A DNA stretch of 32,016 nucleotides, taken from contig CAMCTC010000053.1 of NCBI GenBank assembly GCA_945878355.1, positions 1 through 32,016 on the forward strand, read 5' to 3'. The stretch is from Bordetella parapertussis (lineage in GTDB: Bacteria > Pseudomonadota > Gammaproteobacteria > Burkholderiales > Burkholderiaceae_C). Made by a program: the position numbers and the translations under genes. Positions 1 to 7,786 of the stretch are shown in pieces (position 1 is the stretch's first letter; each line of letters starts with the position of its first letter). The notes under the pieces were generated by a model. The model saw nothing but the letters and a program-made list of their open reading frames with translations. It was not told the origin of the DNA and made no database searches.

Positions 1-1709
1 GGCATGCGGATCACGTGCACGCCAGGCTCGCTGCGGATGTGGCTGTCGCTGTCGGCAAACACGAACAGCTCGCCGCCGCGGGCGCGCACTTCCTGCAGGT
101 TGCTCTTGAGCTTCTCCAGCAAAGCGTCGTTGGGCGCGATCGTCACCACTGGCATCGACGAGGTCACCAGCGCCAGCGGGCCGTGCTTCAACTCACCCGC
201 CGGGTAGGCCTCGGCGTGGATGTAGCTGATCTCCTTCAATTTCAGCGCGCCTTCCTGGGCGATCGGGTAGTGCAGGCCGCGCCCTAGGAACAGCGCGTTT
301 TCCTTGCGCGCGAACTCGGCCGCCCAGGCGATCACCTGGGGCTCGAGCGCCAGCACCGCCTGCACCGCGACCGGCAGGTGGCGCAGCGCCTTGATGTGCT
401 CGGCCTCCTGGGCCGCGCTGAGCCGACCGCGCTGCTGCGCGAGCGTCAAGGTCAGCAGGAACAAGGCCACCAGCTGGGTCGTGAAAGCCTTGGTCGAGGC
501 GACGCCGATCTCGACGCCGGCGCGCGTCAGGAAGTGCAGCTTGCACTCGCGAACCATCGCGCTGGTCGCGCCGTTGCAGATCGTCAGCGTGTGCGGCTGG
601 CCCAGGCTGCGCGCGTGTTTGAGCGCGGCCAGCGTGTCGGCGGTCTCGCCACTCTGGCTGATCGTCACGACCAAGGTGCGCGGATCGGGCACGCTGTCGC
701 GGTAGCGGTATTCGCTGGCGACTTCCACGCTGCAGGGGATACCGGCGATCGACTCGAGCCAGTACTTGGCGGTGCTGCCGGCGTAATAGCTGGTGCCGCA
801 GGCCAGGATCAGCACCCGATCGATCTGCTTGAAGACCTGGTAGGCACCATCGCCGAACAGCTCGGGCGTGATGCCGGCCACCGACTCCAGCGTGTCAGAG
901 ATCGCGCGCGGCTGCTCGAAGATCTCTTTTTGCATGTAATGCTGGTACGGCCCCAGCTCGGCAGCGCCAGTGTGGGCGTGGACGGTCCGCACCTCGCGCT
1001 GCACAGGCTGGAACCGGCCGTCGGCTTGGCGCGCGCTGATCCAATGCTTGCCCAGTTGCAGGTCGACCACGTCGCCTTCTTCGAGGTAGACGATCTGGTC
1101 GGTGACGCCTGCCAGCGCCATCGCGTCCGATGCCAGGAAGCTCTCGCTCTGGCCTTCGTGATGGCCTAGGCCGAGCACCAGCGGCGAGCCCTCGCGCGCG
1201 CCGACCACCCGGTGCGGCTCGTCACGACAGAACACAGCGATCGCGTAAGCACCCTTGAGCTGCAGCGTGGCGCGCTGCACCGCGTCGAACAGGTCGCCGT
1301 CGTAGAGCTGGTGCACCAGATGGGCGATGACCTCGGTGTCGGTCTGGCTCTCGAACACATAGCCCTTGCGCTGAAGCTGTTCGCGCAGCTCATCGTGGTT
1401 CTCGATGATGCCGTTGTGCACCAGCGCGATCCGGTCGTTAGAGAAATGAGGGTGGGCGTTGTGCAGCGCCGGCACGCCGTGGGTGGCCCAGCGCGTGTGC
1501 GCGATACCGGTGCCGCCCAGCACCTGGTCCTCGACAACCTGCAGGCCTAACTCGGCGACACGGCTGGTGCTGCGGGTGCGGCGCAAGCCGCCGCCTTGGT
1601 GCACTGCGACGCCGCAGGAGTCATAGCCTCGGTATTCAAGCCGCTTCAGACCCTCGACCAGGATAGGGACGATGTTGCGATGGCTGACGGCGCCGACGAT
1701 GCCACACAT
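1..1709 (-). CDS. glmS: Glutamine--fructose-6-phosphate aminotransferase (isomerizing), C-terminus outside window
   Basis: Makes glucosamine-6-phosphate from fructose-6-phosphate and glutamine, the first step toward UDP-GlcNAc for peptidoglycan and LPS; cytosolic. About 569 codons are present of a family length near 600, so only the extreme C-terminal tail is cut off by the window edge. The start ATG at 1709 is fixed by the Cys that must follow Met as the glutaminase nucleophile (MCGIVGAV). Also visible are [13 protein letters not shown] and NGIIENH of the class II glutamine amidotransferase domain, then two SIS sugar-isomerase domains with [18 protein letters not shown] and the [10 protein letters not shown] segment. 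An AAGG lies about 7 nt before the start. It diverges from an Lrp/AsnC gene across an AT-rich spacer. I see no glmS ribozyme-like leader; none is expected in this group. Confidence 0.96.
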   Translation of the reverse strand, partial: MCGIVGAVSHRNIVPILVEGLKRLEYRGYDSCGVAVHQGGGLRRTRSTSRVAELGLQVVEDQVLGGTGIAHTRWATHGVPALHNAHPHFSNDRIALVHNGIIENHDELREQLQRKGYVFESQTDTEVIAHLVHQLYDGDLFDAVQRATLQLKGAYAIAVFCRDEPHRVVGAREGSPLVLGLGHHEGQSESFLASDAMALAGVTDQIVYLEEGDVVDLQLGKHWISARQADGRFQPVQREVRTVHAHTGAAELGPYQHYMQKEIFEQPRAISDTLESVAGITPELFGDGAYQVFKQIDRVLILACGTSYYAGSTAKYWLESIAGIPCSVEVASEYRYRDSVPDPRTLVVTISQSGETADTLAALKHARSLGQPHTLTICNGATSAMVRECKLHFLTRAGVEIGVASTKAFTTQLVALFLLTLTLAQQRGRLSAAQEAEHIKALRHLPVAVQAVLALEPQVIAWAAEFARKENALFLGRGLHYPIAQEGALKLKEISYIHAEAYPAGELKHGPLALVTSSMPVVTIAPNDALLEKLKSNLQEVRARGGELFVFADSDSHIRSEPGVHVIRM

Positions 1710-1865
1710 GGTTGAAGCCTTGCAGAAGCGATGGAGGCCAGATCCTAGTCAAGACCTGAAAAAATATGTGCTACTTTTTTCGCAAATTTAGAAATATTCG
1801 ATCAACTCCACATCAATCGGAAAGATAATTTCAAAATCTCCACAAAAAGTAACGAATTGACTGTC
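1710..1865. promoter_or_regulatory. Divergent promoter region, glmS / Lrp-family gene
   Basis: This 156-bp spacer is far richer in A and T than its surroundings, especially 1758-1856, as expected for promoters and an Lrp-type operator. An imperfect 20-bp palindrome at 1781-1800 (CGCAAATTTA followed by GAAATATTCG; 7 of 10 half-site positions match) is a candidate operator, since Lrp/AsnC genes are commonly autoregulated from sites like this. I could not place convincing -35/-10 pairs for either gene. Confidence 0.45.
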
Positions 1866-2342
1866 ATGGAAGCTCTGGACTCGCTCGACCTACGACTGCT
1901 GGACTTGCTGCAAGCCGATGCCTCGCGCTCCAACCAGGCCTTGGCAGCGGCCGCTCATGTCTCGCCTGCGACCGCGCTGCGCCGTGTGCGAAGGCTGGTC
2001 GAGACCGGCGTGATCGAGCGCCAGGTGGCGATCGTCTCGCCGCAACAAGTGGCCGGGCTCAGCGCGATCGTCGAGGTCACACTGGACCGCCAGGGCGCCG
2101 AGCACCTGAGCGCTTTCGAGCAACGCGCGGTGATCGAAGCGCCGGTTCAGCAGTGCTACCGGGTCTCGCCCGGGCCAGATTTCGTGCTGATGCTGTGGGT
2201 CGCCGAGATGACCGATTACCACGCACTGGTGCAGCGCCTGTTCACCCAGGATGCCAACGTTCGCAACGTCAAGACTTTTTTCGCGACCCACCGCGCCAAG
2301 TTCGAGCCTGCGGTGACGCTGGCGCCGCCGCGGGCGGCTTAG
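1866..2342 (+). CDS. Lrp/AsnC family transcriptional regulator
   Basis: A 158-residue DNA-binding regulator. Residues 1-60 form the AsnC-type winged HTH (DLRLLDLLQADASRSNQAL, then SPATALRRVRRLVETGVI). The remainder is the RAM effector/oligomerisation domain, with the usual CYRVSPGPDFVL core and a C-terminal NVKTFFATHRAKFEP strand. Members sense amino acids and act as dimers to octamers on their own promoter and on amino-acid genes. I chose ATG 1866 over an in-frame TTG at 1857; neither has a strong ribosome binding site. It faces away from glmS; the palindrome in the shared spacer would fit autoregulation. The effector cannot be read from sequence. Confidence 0.88.
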   Translation: MEALDSLDLRLLDLLQADASRSNQALAAAAHVSPATALRRVRRLVETGVIERQVAIVSPQQVAGLSAIVEVTLDRQGAEHLSAFEQRAVIEAPVQQCYRVSPGPDFVLMLWVAEMTDYHALVQRLFTQDANVRNVKTFFATHRAKFEPAVTLAPPRAA

Positions 2343-2356
2343 GCTGCGGCCCCGGG

Positions 2357-2830
2357 TCAGCGCAGCGGCGCGTCGTCCGTCGCCAGCAGCGCCTGCAGCC
2401 GCGCCAGCGCAGCGTCCACCGCCACGCCATGGCCGGCGATCGCGGCCAGCACCTGGGTTGGGGTGCGCTCATCACGCTCAACCCGGGCATGGGCGTTCAC
2501 CGCCTTCAGGTCGAAGGTCGCCGCGTCGATCGCGGCAGCTCGGGCCTGCGCATCACGCAAGGCCCGGTCACAGGCGGCCAAGGATTGCCGAATCGGCGCC
2601 AGCGCGCCCACCATCGCCCGCACCACCTCGCGCGGGGTGAAAAACTGACCACCGTCGCTGTTCTTCTCGCCCATCTTCAGCAGCAGGTCTTCGCACAGCT
2701 GCGACAGGGTGGTTGCGACGGCGAGCCGCGCCTTGGCGGCAACGGTGGATTGGGGGGCTAGTGCCATGGCGTCGGTCAATCGATCAGGGAAGGGTTTCAG
2801 GGGCCGGGGGCCGGGGATCAGGGCGGGCAA
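2357..2830 (-). pseudogene. hsdM: Type I restriction-modification methyltransferase remnant (hsdM), internally deleted
   Basis: An open frame of 157 codons that preserves only two pieces of a type I N6-adenine methyltransferase. At about 2609-2698 it reads KMGEKNSDGGQFFTPRE, the hallmark at the start of the HsdM catalytic domain. From about 2593 down to 2357 it resembles the HsdM C-terminus (FDLKAVNAHARVERDERTP and a final helix). SAM motif I and the NPPF/NPPY catalytic motif that should lie between are absent, so an internal deletion of several hundred codons has joined the pieces in frame. The first ~40 residues look unrelated to HsdM. It is the distal member of the wrecked hsd locus and cannot be an active methylase. 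It might still be translated as a short protein, but I see no reason to assign a role. Confidence 0.7.
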
Positions 2831-2869
2831 CCGACTGGTCGGCGAACAGCATGCGGCCGCAGCGAGATG

Positions 2870-3130
2870 TCAGCCGACCAGCTTGTCGTAGTCGGCGTGC
2901 GTGCCGATCCAGAACCAGTGCACGCCACCGGGCTGCGGCAGCCCCAGCGCCCGGTAGTAAAGCCCGACCCGAACGCTGACCATCTTGCCGCCACCCAGCG
3001 TCTTGAACTGCAGCGAAGGGTGCGTCGAGTCCTAATTCAGCAGGGCATAACACCGGTTCGACAGCGCCTGGATCTCCGTCGGCAGCGCGTCGTGGCAACG
3101 CCAGAAGCGCTTGGACGCGGTGTGCTTCAA
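2870..3130 (-). pseudogene. RelE/ParE-like toxin with in-frame nonsense codon
   Basis: Reading from TTG 3130 gives an 86-codon frame interrupted by TAG at codon 33 (3032-3034). Before the stop: KHTASKRFWRCHDALPTEIQ. After it: HPSLQFKTLGGGKMVSVRVG, LYYRALG, then VHWFWIGTHADYDKLVG. Together these match the small RelE/ParE-fold toxins that open with KHTASKRFW and end in WFWIGTHxxYDKL. The start overlaps the stop of the upstream antitoxin-like gene (TTGA), a normal antitoxin-toxin coupling. The rest of the frame is intact, so this is a recent single-base loss, a sequencing error, or a suppressed codon. As written, the toxin is inactive. It lies between the hsdS and hsdM remnants, a common position for such modules in type I loci. 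Confidence 0.72.
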
Positions 3131-3327
3131 AGCGCGCGCGCGGGGCCGGCGTTGAAGTCGTCGGCCGCCTCGGCCAACAATGCATCCAGCTTGCCGGCGG
3201 CCAGGTCGCCGTCGATCTGCTGGTCCCAGGCCGCGAAGTCGAATTCGGCGAACCAGCGGCGGAACTCCGCCAGTTCCTGCGGTGGCAGGGCCTTCACTGC
3301 GTCTTCGATGGCCTTGACGTCGGGCAT
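3127..3327 (-). CDS. Antitoxin-like small acidic protein paired with the broken toxin
   Basis: 66 residues starting MPDVKAIEDAVKALPP, mostly helical and acidic (QELAEFRRWFAEFDFAAWD, then a C-terminal helix ending NAGPARAL). The size, the acidity and a stop codon that overlaps the following RelE/ParE-like start all fit the antitoxin of a type II pair. I recognise the arrangement rather than a named DNA-binding fold; no clear HTH or ribbon-helix-helix is visible. The frame stays open 20 codons upstream to 3387, but ATG 3327 is preferred because the similarity-like, charged region begins there. With the toxin interrupted, this would be an orphan antitoxin. Confidence 0.6.
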   Translation of the reverse strand: MPDVKAIEDAVKALPPQELAEFRRWFAEFDFAAWDQQIDGDLAAGKLDALLAEAADDFNAGPARAL

Positions 3328-3728
3328 GGTCGTTCCGTGGGGAAGTGGATTGATTTTGAGTATGCCTGACAGCCCGTTTCGTTCCAACGCAGCCGTCGCG
3401 GGTGCTGGCGTCGTGCGCGTTGCGGTCGCTGCATCACTGCTGCAAGCTTCCTCACGCGGCGTTCAGCGCGAGCGCGCCATCAGCACGGTGGCGTCGGCAT
3501 GCCCGCCACACCGTCGACGTGCGCAAGCGTGGCTGGGCCGAGGGCGCCGGGTGGCCGGATGCCGGAGGTAAAGGAGGAGCCGGCGGCCGCCTTTGGCCGA
3601 CGGCGGGGGACACGCAGGCAACCGGCCACCCGGTGGCCTTGGCCTCGCGCCGACGCTAACGGGGTTCGACGGCAGTCGACCCGTACAGACCGTCACGACA
3701 CGCACCAGACTGATGAGCACGCTCGGCA
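3328..3728. other. Gene-free spacer between hsdS remnant and toxin-antitoxin pair
   Basis: About 400 bp with open frames on both strands but none that looks like a protein; composition is Arg/Pro-rich chance coding. The only structure I see is a short perfect hairpin around 3620-3640 (GGCCACC, one base, GGTGGCC). No terminator with a T-run and no attC site is present. Confidence 0.5.
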
Positions 3729-4848
3729 TCATGGACAGGCATCACCGAAGGCCTGGGCCAGCAGGCGGGCGGGCAGGCGTTCGATTTCGGCGAGCCGTCT
3801 GGCAATGCTGGTCTGCAGCGCCTCGGCTTCGACCAGCGCGGCCTTGACCCTGGCCACCAGCGCCAGCTGCTGCGCCATCGGCACCAATGGCACCTCAAAC
3901 GCGTTCAGCACCGCACCGCTCAGGTTGGACTGGTTGCCGCCGCGCGACTCGGACAGCGCCCGCAAGTCGTTGTAGGAATGGCGCAGCCAGAACTGCAGGT
4001 AGTCGGCGTCCAGGTGCTCGGACGGCAGGATGGCAAAGCAGGCCTGGTTGGTGGTGGCAGGCACTTCCAGCACGGCCGACTGCCCGCGGGTCTTGCCCTG
4101 GCCGTACATCGCCACCAGCACCGTGCGGGCGGGCAGCAGGCTTAACGAACATTCCTGCAGAGCGCGCTCAGAGATGGCCTCTTCGGTCTGGTGGATCGGT
4201 GCGAAGGCCACTTCACCGGTTTTCACCCAGGGATGAACGGGCGGCGTCCAGCAATCGGCGCGGCTGCGCGAGGGGGTCGTGCCGCTGGAAGTCTGGGTGA
4301 TGTCGACTAGCCGGTTCCGTCGTGCACTTCGGAGCGACGAAAATTCAAACCGCAGAGTGGCTTCGACCAAACAGCAAGCCTCTCTAAGCTGGGCCTGAGC
4401 GGCACCGACTGCAGCTGAAAGTGCTGCACCCTGCGCACAAAGACGGTCAGACACCAGGCGCTGCTCGCCGAACTCAAGTCGCGGAACACGTATCGAGTCC
4501 AGAAGATCCTGATTGATGGTCAACTGGCCGGCCGAAGTCGAGGCAGCCGCTTCAATGACGGCACGCGCCGGCGGCGCAGCCATGCACAACTTCGCGAACC
4601 GCCGATCGAGTCCTGGTTTGAGCTGAACTCGTATGAGGCGGTCATTGAAGATCATGTCGGTCGGCAGCCCCGCACCCACCACGGCGCAACGGCCAACGAT
4701 TTCCCGTGCCCCGTTCACGCGCACGAACAGCAGATCACCAGCCCTCAGCCGGTAAGTCTTGGCATCCTTGTCGCTGACGAGGCCACGGCGCCGATTCGCA
4801 ATATTGATCACGCCGCTGGATACATCGGCAATTCGCAGGACGATTGGC
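3729..4848 (-). pseudogene. hsdS: Type I restriction specificity subunit lacking its N-terminus (hsdS)
   Basis: About 372 codons of an HsdS protein, which would choose the DNA target of a type I system. The frame begins at LRIADVSSGVIN inside the first target-recognition domain, runs through RLRAGDLLFVRVNGAREIVG and the first conserved coiled-coil region (about residues 125-180). It then enters the second recognition domain (ITQTSSGTTPSR, HPWVKTGEV, then RGGNQSNLSGAVLNAFEVP) and the final helix ending ARLLAQAFGDACP. It has no start of its own: upstream of about 4848 the sequence switches to hsdR in another frame, so a deletion has removed the 3' part of hsdR plus the 5' part of hsdS. The surviving part is free of stops. 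Confidence 0.8.
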
Positions 4849-5549
4849 CGATGTGGATCGCGCCGGGGTTGCGCCGCAGCACCTCGGACCAGCGGCCCCA
4901 GGCCGAGCGGTGGCACTCGTCGATGACGATCACCGAGAAGGCGTCGTCGGCGTAGTGGCGGCTCAAGAAGCTCGGCGCGCCGCTGTCCTCGTCCAGCCCC
5001 AGGGTCTGGTAGGTGGCAATGTGCACCTTGGCGTTGCGCGCGGCGTTGCGGCCGTCCTCGGTTTGCACCGCCCGTACGCTGCCGGCGGGGAAGGCCCGGC
5101 CGATCTTGTCGAGTGCCTGGGCGCGCAACTCGTCATGGTCGCACAGGAACAACGCCGGCTTGGCCAGGCGACCTCCCTCGTGCAGCCGCTACAACAGGTT
5201 GGCGGCAATGATGGTCTTGCCGGCGCCGGTGGCCAGGCTCAGCAGCACACGCGCCGGCTGACCGGCCTGCTCGCACTGCGGCACTTTGGCAAAGGCGGCA
5301 AGGATGGCGGCGTCCTGGTCATAACGCGGCCGGTTGTAGGCCGAGCTGTCGGCCTGGAACAGTAGCGCGGCCTCGGGCGAGCCGATATCGAGCCCTTTTT
5401 CCAGGGCGTAACGCGCGCTCAACGCGGCGTGGCTGGGAAAGTCAGCCAACGGTAGCGGGCAGGCGTGCAGCCCGGTGCCGGCGTCGAATTCATCGTAGCG
5501 GTGGCCGTTGGTGGCGAACACATACTGCACGGCATGGCGGGCACAGGTG

Positions 5550-5678
5550 GAATAACGTCTGAACTAAGCGGGCGACGACGGTAGGACGCCAGGCCCAGGC
5601 TGGTGAGAATGTACCGCGTACCACCAGACCGGGCCTGGTGGCCTGCCGTTGGCGCTCCGCTTGAGAGAGGGGTTAGGC
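5550..5678 (-). other. attC recombination site of the cassette
   Basis: On the minus strand it runs from the R'' box GCCTAAC (5678-5672), through the L''-side AAGCGG (5662-5657), a variable region with a CCACCAG/CTGGTGG hairpin (5621-5641), the L'-side CCGCTT (5571-5566) and TTCAGACG, to the crossover G at 5556. The last six bases, TTATTC (5555-5550), belong to hsdR. The native R' box was therefore replaced on insertion and now sits at the other edge as TTAGGC (6219-6214). Total length is 129 bp, within the known range for attC sites. Confidence 0.85.
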
Positions 5679-6219
5679 CGCACTCGGCGCATGCCAGTGA
5701 AAGACGAGAGTAGTGGATGCGTCTTCGTTGAGCCGACGCTCGGCGAGCACCATGCCGGCTTTGGTGAGCACACGCTGCGAGGCCAGATTCTCCAGGGCCA
5801 CGGTAGCGATGATGCGAGGGAGTGCATGGGCGCGAGCCCCGTAGGCTAGAAGTTGGGGAACCACTTCCGACGCAAGACCGGAGCCCCAGTGAGAACGAAG
5901 GAGAGCGTACTTGATCTCCGGTTCGACTTGGCCGCCGGGATGTACCAGGCCCGCGAAGCCTACGACGCGCCCCGAGTCTCGGTGGTCTAGCGCGAACATG
6001 CCATAGCCGCGCTTGGCATAGTTCGCCTCGGTAACCTTGAACCACTCCTCGCACTGGATTTGAGTGATGGGTTTTCCCTCACCGACCCATCGCATCGCCG
6101 CTGGGTCGGAGTAGACCGCAAGCAGAGGTTCGAAGTCCTCTGGGATCCAGCGCCTGCACAGAAGGCGTTCTGACTGAAAGATGATGGAGGACACGAGGTG
6201 TTGGGTGTGTGCGGCCTAA
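5556..6219 (-). mobile_element. Integron gene cassette inserted at a secondary site in hsdR
   Basis: A 664-bp insert whose edges are exactly those produced by an integron integrase. On the minus strand it starts TTAGGC right after a G of hsdR (6220) and ends in ...CAGACG at 5556, where hsdR resumes TTATTCC. The insert holds one promoterless gene followed by an attC-like site. Closing the insert into a circle joins its last G to its first TTAGGC, giving GTTAGGC. That is the perfect complement of the attC R'' box GCCTAAC at 5672-5678, as expected for a free cassette. Excision in silico restores the hsdR frame without loss or gain of a base, and there is no target-site duplication. No integrase gene or attI site is in the window. 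Confidence 0.88.
5673..6194 (-). CDS. GNAT-family N-acetyltransferase (RimJ/RimL-like), cassette-borne
   Basis: 173 residues from GTG 6194. The N-terminus (ERLLCRRWIPEDFEPLLAVY) and C-terminal half are typical of the Acetyltransf_3 / RimJ-RimL branch. The acetyl-CoA loop is HWGSGLASEVV, followed by PRIIATVALENLASQRVLTK and AGM. Substrate is unknown; the branch includes ribosomal-protein and antibiotic acetyltransferases, and this sequence alone does not choose. The TAA stop lies inside the R'' box of the attC site, a classic cassette arrangement. There is no Shine-Dalgarno sequence before the GTG and no room for a promoter in the 25 bp between the cassette edge and the start. Expression would rely on hsdR transcription, with the HsdR fragment stopping (TAG 6216-6218) 21 nt before the GTG. 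Confidence 0.88.
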   Translation of the reverse strand: MSSIIFQSERLLCRRWIPEDFEPLLAVYSDPAAMRWVGEGKPITQIQCEEWFKVTEANYAKRGYGMFALDHRDSGRVVGFAGLVHPGGQVEPEIKYALLRSHWGSGLASEVVPQLLAYGARAHALPRIIATVALENLASQRVLTKAGMVLAERRLNEDASTTLVFHWHAPSAA

Positions 6220-6543
6220 CCCTTGGCCTGCTGCATGCCGACCATGGGCTGGACGTCTTCGGCCTTGGCTTCGAGCACGCCCACCGGCCACGGTTTGGGC
6301 AGGCTGGCATGGTGCACGTAAATCAGGTAATCGGTGCGGCCGTTGTCACGCCGGCCCTTGAAGCTCGTGGGCTCAACTGGAGGCGGCGTCTCCAGCCGGA
6401 TCTTCCACGGATCGTCATAGCCCTTGGTCGCCAGCACCGGGTTGATGAGGTGGTACTTGGTACTCTCTTCATTCATGCCCACGGTGCGGCTCCCTGCGGT
6501 TGCCCCCCTACAGCGCCCATTGTGCCGGGCAGGGCCGCCCGCC

Positions 6544-7737
6544 TCACAGCTTCAACAGCGCCAGCCCCTTGAGGTACTCGCCCTCGGGGAACTCGATCGT
6601 CGTCGGGTGGTCGCAGCTGGCCTCGAGACGCTGCAGGATCGCCGCGTTGACGCCGGCGTCGAGCCCAGCGCCGGCGACGATCTTGTGGAACAGATCGGCG
6701 CTGATGCCGCCCGAGCAGCTGAAGGTCAGCAGCAGCCCGCCCGGCGCCAACAGCTTGAGCGCCAAGCGGTTGATGTCCTTGTAGGCTCTCGCGGCGCGCT
6801 CGGCATGCGCCGCTGTGGGCGCAAATTTGGGCGGGTCGAGCACGATCGCGTCGAAGCTTCGTCCGGCGGCCAAGGCCTCGCGCAGCCAGTGATTGACATC
6901 GGCATCGGCGAACTCGCAGGCCGCATCGTCGAAGCCGTTGCGCCGGATGTTTTCACGCGCCAGTGCCAACGCCGGCGCAGAAGAGTCGACGCTGACGACT
7001 TGTTGCGCGCCGCCGGCGAGCGCCGCGACGCTGAAGCCGCCGGTGTAGCAAAAGCAGTTCAGCACGCTGCGGCAGCCGAGTTGGCGCACCAACTCGGCGA
7101 AGCGCCTGCGGTTCTCGCGCTGGTCGAGGTAGTAGCCGGTCTTGTGGCCTTGCGCCAGGTCTACGCCCAGGGTCCAGCCATGCTCGGTGATCGCAAGCTC
7201 GGTCGCCGTTTGCCCCGCCACCCCGCCGCGCAACCAGCCGGTGTGCGGCGCCAGCCCTTCGAGGGCCCGGACACTGGCATCGGACCGCTCGTAGACCTGG
7301 TGCAAGCCGGTGATCTTGCACAGCGCGTCGGCGATCACCTCGCGCCAGCGCTCAGCGCCAGCCGACAGGAATTGGGCGCACAACACATCGCCATAGCGGT
7401 CGACGATCAGCCCGGGCAGGCCGTCGGCCTCGCCATGGACCAAGCGCATCGCGTCGCTGGCGATGCCCAGGCGACCGCGCAGCGCGATCGCACGGCGCAA
7501 GCGTGACTCGAAAAAAGCCGCGTCGATTCGCTCGGTCTCGACAAAGCTCCAGGCCCGGACCCGAAACATCGACTGCGGGCTGAAAGCGCCCCAGGCCAGA
7601 AACTGACCCGCGTGGGATTCGACCCGCACGGTCTCACCGGCGTCGGCACCGCCTCGGGCCACGCTGCCCTCGAACACCCAAGGGTGGCGGCGCTGCAGCG
7701 AGCGCTCCTTGCCGTCGCGCAGTCGGATCGTCTTCAT
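6544..7737 (-). CDS. rlmI: 23S rRNA (cytosine-C5) methyltransferase RlmI-like
   Basis: A SAM-dependent RNA methyltransferase of the RlmI (YccW) family, which methylates C1962 of 23S rRNA in E. coli. 397 residues from ATG 7737 (MKTIRLRDGKERS); an upstream GTG at 7752 is in frame but less likely. The PUA domain occupies about residues 1-75 (RRHPWVFEGSV). A linker domain follows (LVHGEADGLPGLIVDRYGD), then the Rossmann methyltransferase with FCYTGGFSVAALAGGA (SAM loop), VLDPPKFAP and the catalytic Cys in TFSCSGG. Length is normal. It is transcribed in the same direction as xerC upstream and hsdR downstream (61-bp gap), and it marks the edge between housekeeping genes and the restriction island. 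Confidence 0.93.
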   Translation of the reverse strand: MKTIRLRDGKERSLQRRHPWVFEGSVARGGADAGETVRVESHAGQFLAWGAFSPQSMFRVRAWSFVETERIDAAFFESRLRRAIALRGRLGIASDAMRLVHGEADGLPGLIVDRYGDVLCAQFLSAGAERWREVIADALCKITGLHQVYERSDASVRALEGLAPHTGWLRGGVAGQTATELAITEHGWTLGVDLAQGHKTGYYLDQRENRRRFAELVRQLGCRSVLNCFCYTGGFSVAALAGGAQQVVSVDSSAPALALARENIRRNGFDDAACEFADADVNHWLREALAAGRSFDAIVLDPPKFAPTAAHAERAARAYKDINRLALKLLAPGGLLLTFSCSGGISADLFHKIVAGAGLDAGVNAAILQRLEASCDHPTTIEFPEGEYLKGLALLKL

Positions 7738-7786
7738 CGACCCGATTGTCACCGCGAGCGAACTGGCCTCGGGCTAGCTCCGGCGG

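Larger units (their letters stand above)
4848..6482 (-). pseudogene. hsdR: Type I restriction endonuclease subunit, three lesions (hsdR)
   Basis: Only the N-terminal third to half of HsdR remains. The 5' piece (GTG 6482 or ATG 6476 to 6220) carries the PD-(D/E)xK nuclease signature, TDYLIYV followed by VGVLEAKAE. It breaks at MQQAKG. Removing 5556-6219 restores the frame exactly, giving QQAKGYSTCARHAVQYVFAT and then NGHRYDEFD. The helicase core follows, with Walker A LATGAGKT (about 5223) and DECHRS (about 4917). Lesion 1 is the cassette insertion. Lesion 2 is TAG at 5189-5191, just after the Walker A segment, with the same frame continuing beyond it. Lesion 3 is loss of everything after AIHIG at about 4850, where the frame runs into hsdS sequence. 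A GGGAG sequence lies 9 nt before GTG 6482. The protein is certainly non-functional. Confidence 0.85.

Noticed and set aside
2784..3185. A 133-codon minus-strand frame over the toxin-antitoxin pair.
   Set aside because: It is out of frame with both the antitoxin and the broken toxin, and it is Arg/Ala/Pro-rich; the TA reading explains the sequence better.
3463..3732. An 89-codon frame in the hsdS-antitoxin spacer.
   Set aside because: Low-complexity Arg/Pro composition, no ribosome site and no recognisable motif.
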